Below, one piece after another: positions 58,324-64,000 of a DNA stretch of 64,000 nt. Numbering within the stretch: the stretch's first letter is position 1; each line of letters opens with the position of its first letter. The stretch lies in assembly GCA_037176885.1 (NCBI GenBank), contig JAWWNJ010000066.1:992001-1056000 (forward strand), read 5' to 3'. Both the position numbers and the translations under genes were made by a program. Below the pieces are notes generated by a model. That model ran no database searches. It saw nothing but the letters and a program-made list of their open reading frames with translations, and had not been told where the DNA came from. Source of the DNA: Favolaschia claudopus. Taxonomy: Eukaryota; Basidiomycota; Agaricomycetes; Agaricales; Mycenaceae.

Positions 58324-61300
58324 ATGCTTCGACATTTGTACCCACTATATCTCTTCCTTCTCTCCCTCCCATGGCTACTCAGAGCACAGAACCCAGAGCA
58401 TGAGTTTACTAGCTTTCCCAATCTCCCTGCTAGGTTGTTCTACTTCGAGGATACGACAGTTAGTTTCGCAATTTTTCGTGGAAGCGCGTGCTGAGCTGCT
58501 CTTCAAAAGACTGTTATTTATCACGATTCTGTCGAGGGCAACATATACGTGTCATCCGACGAGGGCAAGTCATGGAGCCAGCCAGAGGATATTCCTAAAG
58601 GAGAGGCGGTAATGGTTATCGAGCATCCGTTCGAGCATTCCTATGTGAGTTTTCTGATGATTCTGGTTGTCTCTGGTTAACACGCACCCTTGCACAGGCA
58701 TTCGTTTTGACGCGTGGAAAAAAGCATTACCGGACACAAGACCGCGGAAAGACTTGGAGAACGTTCGAAGTGCCTGTATCGCCAGCATTGGTCGCCAGGC
58801 CACTTTCTTTCCATTCGGACCCGAAGAATTTTGGACATGTTCTCTACCAGGGTACTACCTGTGACAAAGATGGATGGGGTGCCATCTGCCACGACGAGGT
58901 GTGTTGTTGCAACTCTAAAGTTTCGTGCACGCTAACTCGACCATGTAGACGTATTATACGAAAGATGCATTCAGCTCAGAGCCGAAGCTCCTTCTTTCCG
59001 AGACGTCTCGGTGCCAGTTTGCGCATAGCAGTGTTGACTTCAAGCACGACGCTCATCCCGACCTGATTTATTGCGTGGCGTTTGACACCAAAACTACCAA
59101 TAACGGCCATGCGCTCTCATCTTCTCGTCTGTTTTCGAGCACAGACTTCTTCCATAGTGACAAGAAGGTCGAGGAACTTGGAATTGGGAAAAATGCGAAA
59201 GGTGTCATTGCGTTTGCAATCGTATCCAAGTTTGCTGTAGTCGCGCTCAAGGATCTATCACCGGGAAGTGAAGGCGACATGTTGCTCTACGTGACAATAG
59301 ACACCAAGGATTGGGCGAAAGCTCAATTCCCTCATGCATCATCTGCCAAACTTCGGGAGAACGCGTATACACTTGTCGAATCAACAACGCATTCGCTTGC
59401 CGTGGACGTTGTCCTGCAGGACCAAGGCACCATTGGGACACTGTTCGTCAGTAATTCCAATGGAACCTTCTTCGTCCAAAGTCTCAAGGACACAAACCGG
59501 AATGAGATGGGTTTCGTCGACTACGAGCGCATCTACGGCGTGGAGGGCATTGGTATCGCTAACGTCGTCAGGAACGCGGACGATGTCGAGGGCCGAGGGG
59601 AACCCAAACAGCTGAGGTCCCTGATCACATTCGACGACGGAAGCTCGTGGCAAACCATCCGCGCTCCCTCCAAAGATAGTGGAGGTCAACGGGTTGCATG
59701 CAACCCTGATGACACGGAGACCTGTTCACTCCACTTCCACTCCGTCACCAACCCCCACAATTTTGGGCGGGTATTCTCGTCTCCTGCTCCTGGGTTTGTG
59801 ATGGGAGTCGGCTCAATAGGCAACTCCCTTCTGCCATACGAGGAGAGTGACACTTTCTTGAGCACTGACGGCGGTGTCACTTGGAAAATGATTCGTATGG
59901 ACGCACACAAATACGAATTTGGAGACTCTGGGAGCATTCTTGTTATGGTGAATGACGAAGAAGGTGTCGAGGAAATCCGGTATTCGTTGGATCTAGGCAA
60001 CAACTGGTACGACAATTTAGTTCTATCCATCCATCGCTAATTCGGCGTTCTAGGAAATCCTATAAAATCGGTGTAAAGCTACGCGCACGCGCCCTTCTTA
60101 CCTTACCAGATTCGACGTCGCAGAAGTTTCTGCTTCTCGGTCAAGTCGCTCGCAAAGACCAATCATCCAAGATAGGCCGTTTTGTTATCGTACATCTTGA
60201 TTTCGCAAATACGCGAAAGAGAAAGTGTAACGACGACGATTTCGAGAAGTGGTATGCGAGAACGGCGAAGAGCGAATGTCTCATGGGACACAAGGTGAGC
60301 TTGACGCTAATTTGCATCCTTGTATCTCATGGTTGTTTGTTTGGTTAGCAATGGTATAAACGCAGAAAACCAGATGTCGACTGTTATGTCGGTGAAAAAT
60401 TCACCGATCCTGTTGAACATGAAGATCCCTGTCCTTGTACAGATGCAGATTATGAATGGTAAGTAACTGATGAACGGGTTCGCCTCCATAAAACTCACGT
60501 CCGCAGCGACTATAATTTCGTCCGAGATGGCGATAAATGCGTGGCTGTTGGACCTGAGCCAATTCAGGCCGGTCTATGCAAGACTAAAGAACAAACGTAC
60601 CTAGGGTCTTCTGGATATCGAAAGATCCCAGGGAATACCTGCACTGGTGGCTCAAAGGACGACAAAGTTTCTAAGAAGTGCTCGAGCGGTAATAGCCCAT
60701 TTCCCTCACTCAATATTCCGACACTCATTGTTGCATTCAGCCCAACCCGCCGCTGGAGAAATCACGCATCAGACTGTATGCCAATATATTCTCTTGTTTT
60801 GTGAAGCAAATGCTCATGGTCCCGTGCAGTTCCCATTTCCAAGCAAAATTGTGCAGCATGCGTACTTCAAAGATTCCACGGTGTGTTATGTATTTCGAGT
60901 AACGAACATAGAATTAATAAGTCTGTGATGCTAGACAATTCTTGTCCGTTTGGAGGATCACAGCATCTGGCAATCGAGCAGTGAGGGTTACTCGTGGGAT
61001 CAAAAATTCCCAGATGAACGCTTCCTCGCATTTTATCATCACAAATACAGCCCTGACCGAGCCTACCTCATCACCAATACCGATAAATTTTACACGACAA
61101 CAGACAGCGGACGGACGTGGAATCCCCTTCGTGCTCCGACCCCGCCAAATACCTTCCGCGCACAGGTTCTCCGATTCCATCCTGACTCCGACCGGTTAAT
61201 ATGGACCGGGAATAAAGACTGTGATGGCCCGCTTGCGCAGAACTGTCACGCCGAAGCCCAATACTCCCGAGACAATGGTCGCAAGTGGACGTTCGTCGAG

Positions 61301-63550
61301 AACTATGTTGTCAACTGCGCCTGGGCGAAGGATGCGAAGTTGGACGCTGATCCCACAGAGATTTTGTGCGAGTCGTATCGTGAGAAGTCAGGCTCGCAAC
61401 GGTTCTTCCAAGGCGACAATCCTCTAGCACTAGTTGAGGGATCCGCATTCTTCACGAAGAAGAAGAAACTCTTTGACCATGTGGTGGGCTTTGCCAAATT
61501 CTCCGAGTTTTTGATCGTCGCCGAGGTAAGAGAGTTCAGTTGATAGGACTGGAGCCAACTCGATTGATGTCTCTCTTAGCTTTTACCCGAAAAACGATCC
61601 TTGGATCTTCAAGTTTCGCTTGATGGTGTCAAGTTTGCTACGGGCATGTTCCCCCCGAGCATGCACCCTCAAACTCATGTATGATAATTGCCCTCTCCCC
61701 GTACGCTTGCTCACTGATCCTTCAAGGCCTATACTGTTCTCGAATCAAGCACGGGATCCTTGTTCTTACATATGACCATGTCCGAGCCCCCAAACCCATA
61801 CTGGGGTAATATCCTCAAGTCCAATTCCAACGGCACTTACTTCGGCCTATCACTTGAGAATGTGAACCGGGACGACCGAGGGTTTGTTGATTTTGAAAAG
61901 ATGATTGGGCTCGATGGTATCGCGGTGGTCAACGTCGTGGGGAACCCGCATGAAGCTGCTGTGTCTGGCCGAAAAGCGCTGCAGACCCGGATTACTCACA
62001 ACGATGGTTCGTATCCTTTAGTAATGGTCGTGCCGTTCCACTCAATCTGGGTTCCAGGTGGTTCCTGGAAACCTCTTACCCCACCCGCCAAAGATTCACA
62101 CGGTAACAAATACGAATGTCAAAGCACGAAATGCGCTCTTCATATACACGGCTACACGGAGCGACGGGATCCTCGCGCGACCTATAGTAGCCCATCTATT
62201 GTCGGGCTCATCATGGCCGTTGGCAATGTTGGCGAGTCTTTGGCGCCTTATGACCAAAGCGACACCTTCCTCAGTCGCGACGCCGGATTCACTTGGGAGG
62301 AAGTGCACAAGGATGCTCACCTCTGGGAATTTGGCGACTCGGGGTCAATCTTGGTAATGGCAAATGACGAGGAGCCGACCGACCATGTGCTGTATAGTAC
62401 AGACGAAGGACTGAACTGGCGCGAATACCGGTTCGCTGACCAGAAGATGCGCGTTCACTCCATTGTAACGGTGCCTGCGGACACAAGCCGACGGTTCATC
62501 CTGATCACAACTGCACCCCAAGATCATAAAACCACTGTTGTGCATCTCGACTTCACTTCATTGACGACTAAGCAATGTATGTAAATTATCGTGGTTTTCG
62601 TACTCCCCTGACCCAGTTTCTAGGCGTCCTCAGTATCGAAGATCCTGGACACGACGATTTCGAATTATGGAGTCCTAGCGAGGATCGCCAAGAGCAGTGT
62701 TTGTTCGGAAGACAGGTTGGACTGTCATTCGCGTCCTTGATTATCTCTTGCTAACATATAAGCAGACGCTATATCATCGGCGTGTCCGCGACACCGACTG
62801 TGTTGTCGGTTTGCAGCCCAAAGTCCAAGAACGTATTGAGAAGCATTGTCCATGCATGAAGAGTGACTTTGAATGGTTTGCTTGCTTTGGCCTTCATGTC
62901 AAAAGATGATCCTGACTTGGAATGCAGTGAATTCAATTACTTTAAGAATGAGAACGACGAATGTGTTCTTTCCCCTGGGACGACGCCTTTACCGGATGAA
63001 GACTCGTGCCGCAATGGCGAGGACTATTGGTATGAGCGAACGCCGTATCGCAAGATATCATACTCGACCTGTGAGGGTGGCGAGCGACCCGATCAGGGGA
63101 TGCGCCACCAGTGCCCTGGATTTTCGGGTCACAGTGGCTTCTTCTGGTTCATGGTCATCCTGTTCCCGCTTATTTTCGTTGCACTCGTTGCTTGGTGGTA
63201 CTATAACCGCAGTGGTCTCGCTCGAGGGTGAGTTGGTATTTCCTCCACCTAGTACTCCGCTGAATGAGCCTTTCAGAATGATTCGCCTGCCCGGAGACGG
63301 TCCCGCATGGCGCGGCAACCATTCCAGCGGCGTAATGGACACAATCGCGTCTATCCCGTGGTTCCTCATAGGACTAGCAGGAATCGCTTGGGAGTGGACA
63401 ACGTCCCAATTACGATCAGCGTTCCCTTCACGCAGAGGATACAGGTGTGGTTTTTTGCGGTTCAAAAGACCCCATGACTGATATGAATCCCGCAGAAATA
63501 TCCCTGTGGACGAAGACGCTCAGATACTTCGCTTTGAAGACGAGGACTGA
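58324..63550 (+). CDS. VPS10: Vacuolar protein sorting receptor VPS10 (sortilin family)
   Basis: This is a type I Golgi-to-endosome sorting receptor for vacuolar hydrolases. Signal peptide: [20 protein letters not shown] (58324). The first Vps10 domain has Asp-box/BNR repeats ([47 protein letters not shown]), [20 protein letters not shown], and [21 protein letters not shown] 10CC Cys-rich module follows (60230-60700: [26 protein letters not shown]). A second Vps10 domain begins [11 protein letters not shown], with [17 protein letters not shown] and [20 protein letters not shown], and a second 10CC follows (62690-63110). Near the end come the membrane segment [20 protein letters not shown] and a cytosolic tail ending LRFEDED (63550). 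Two tandem Vps10 domains is the fungal plan. Introns are many and short. Confidence 0.92.
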
Positions 63551-63815
63551 AAAACGAACAGTGACTGCTATGATATATGCTTTCGCTCTCTGTAGACTAA
63601 ACCTGGCTTTTAAATTATCGCTGTTGATCTAAATGTGTACTTTCTACGTTTTGAAGGAATAATAGAGACATTGGACAATCTTCAAAAGCGGCCAAGATCA
63701 AGGCGAATGAAGCGAACTGATGGGATTCCCTAATAGGCAAACCGCTACGTTGACATTTCGGTTTGCGTGTACCTTTCTTTTCTCCACCACCCTCCGGTTT
63801 CCTTAGCCTTCCGCC

Positions 63816-64000
63816 ATGAACTCCGCCGTCCAAAGTCTCGTCATCTCGCTCGGGGTTATGCAAGGTTAACACATATCACTCAGTTTGCGCAGTCTTTCCT
63901 GACTTGGGCTTCACTAGTGGCCCGAAAAATCCCTTTCGATGACCCAGACGTTCTCCTTTACACCCGGATTGGATACGTCGGCGTCCAGGCAGTCGTTCTC
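63816..64000 (+). CDS. PHO88: PHO88 (SND3-type ER membrane protein), 5' part
   Basis: Pho88/Snd3 is an ER membrane protein first linked to phosphate uptake and later to SRP-independent targeting. The window shows only the start. MNSAVQSLVISLGVMQ (63816-63864), an intron at 63865-63917, then VARKIPFDDPDVLLYTRIGY with VGVQAVVL to the window edge. The family opening (a hydrophobic helix, then (A/S)(R/K)KIPF(D/E)DP and Y) is clear. The remainder lies beyond 64000. Confidence 0.88.

Overview
The window is nuclear DNA of a filamentous basidiomycete, most likely an Agaricomycete (mushroom-forming fungus). Genes are dense and lie on both strands. Most are broken by many 45-70 nt GT-AG introns. The coding content fits this: a Plavaka-type transposase, subfamily-C GH45 endoglucanases with fungal CBM1, an Ste50 with SH3 domains, and mushroom-type armadillo paralogs. 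I saw no tRNA, rRNA or CRISPR. Splice sites were read by eye from GT/AG signals and frame continuity, so exon ends are predictions.

Layout. 1-9.5 kb is housekeeping: the 3' part of SIN3, an unknown small protein, the complex I 21 kDa subunit divergent from a RanBP2-zinc-finger nucleoporin, and ribosomal proteins L10a and L22 in a divergent pair. 9.95-11.5 kb is a 0.7 kb tandem duplication of an unknown gene, one copy with a stop codon. 11.7-18.5 kb holds a large Pro/Ser-rich protein and the MAPK adaptor STE50. 19.4-28.3 kb is accessory: a GH18 hydrolase whose end runs into transposon-like repeats, a Plavaka-type transposon region with three genes, and three GC-rich tandem units. 28.4-37.3 kb carries an AlkB-like nuclear protein, a Poa1-type macrodomain protein, an armadillo protein and the corepressor TUP1. 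37.7-40.1 kb is a tandem pair of GH45 cellulases, one with a CBM1. 40.4-50.9 kb holds an RCC1-PHD fusion, CDK7/Kin28, a dual-specificity phosphatase, Mediator MED4 and a CLC chloride transporter. 51.8-54.0 kb is an acidic-protein gene whose first exon is split by a 1.6 kb transposon with perfect 41-bp terminal inverted repeats and an 8-bp target duplication. 54.2-64 kb holds RPB7, TGS1, a second armadillo paralog, VPS10 and the start of PHO88.

RNA polymerase II functions are numerous here: SIN3 and TUP1 (corepressors), MED4 (Mediator), CDK7 (TFIIH kinase), RPB7 (polymerase stalk) and TGS1 (cap hypermethylation). I read this as neighbourhood, not a regulated cluster. The most notable non-housekeeping signals are the exon-disrupting element at 51826-53450, the three-gene Plavaka region with shared subterminal motifs, the GC-rich tandem array, and the RCC1-PHD fusion.
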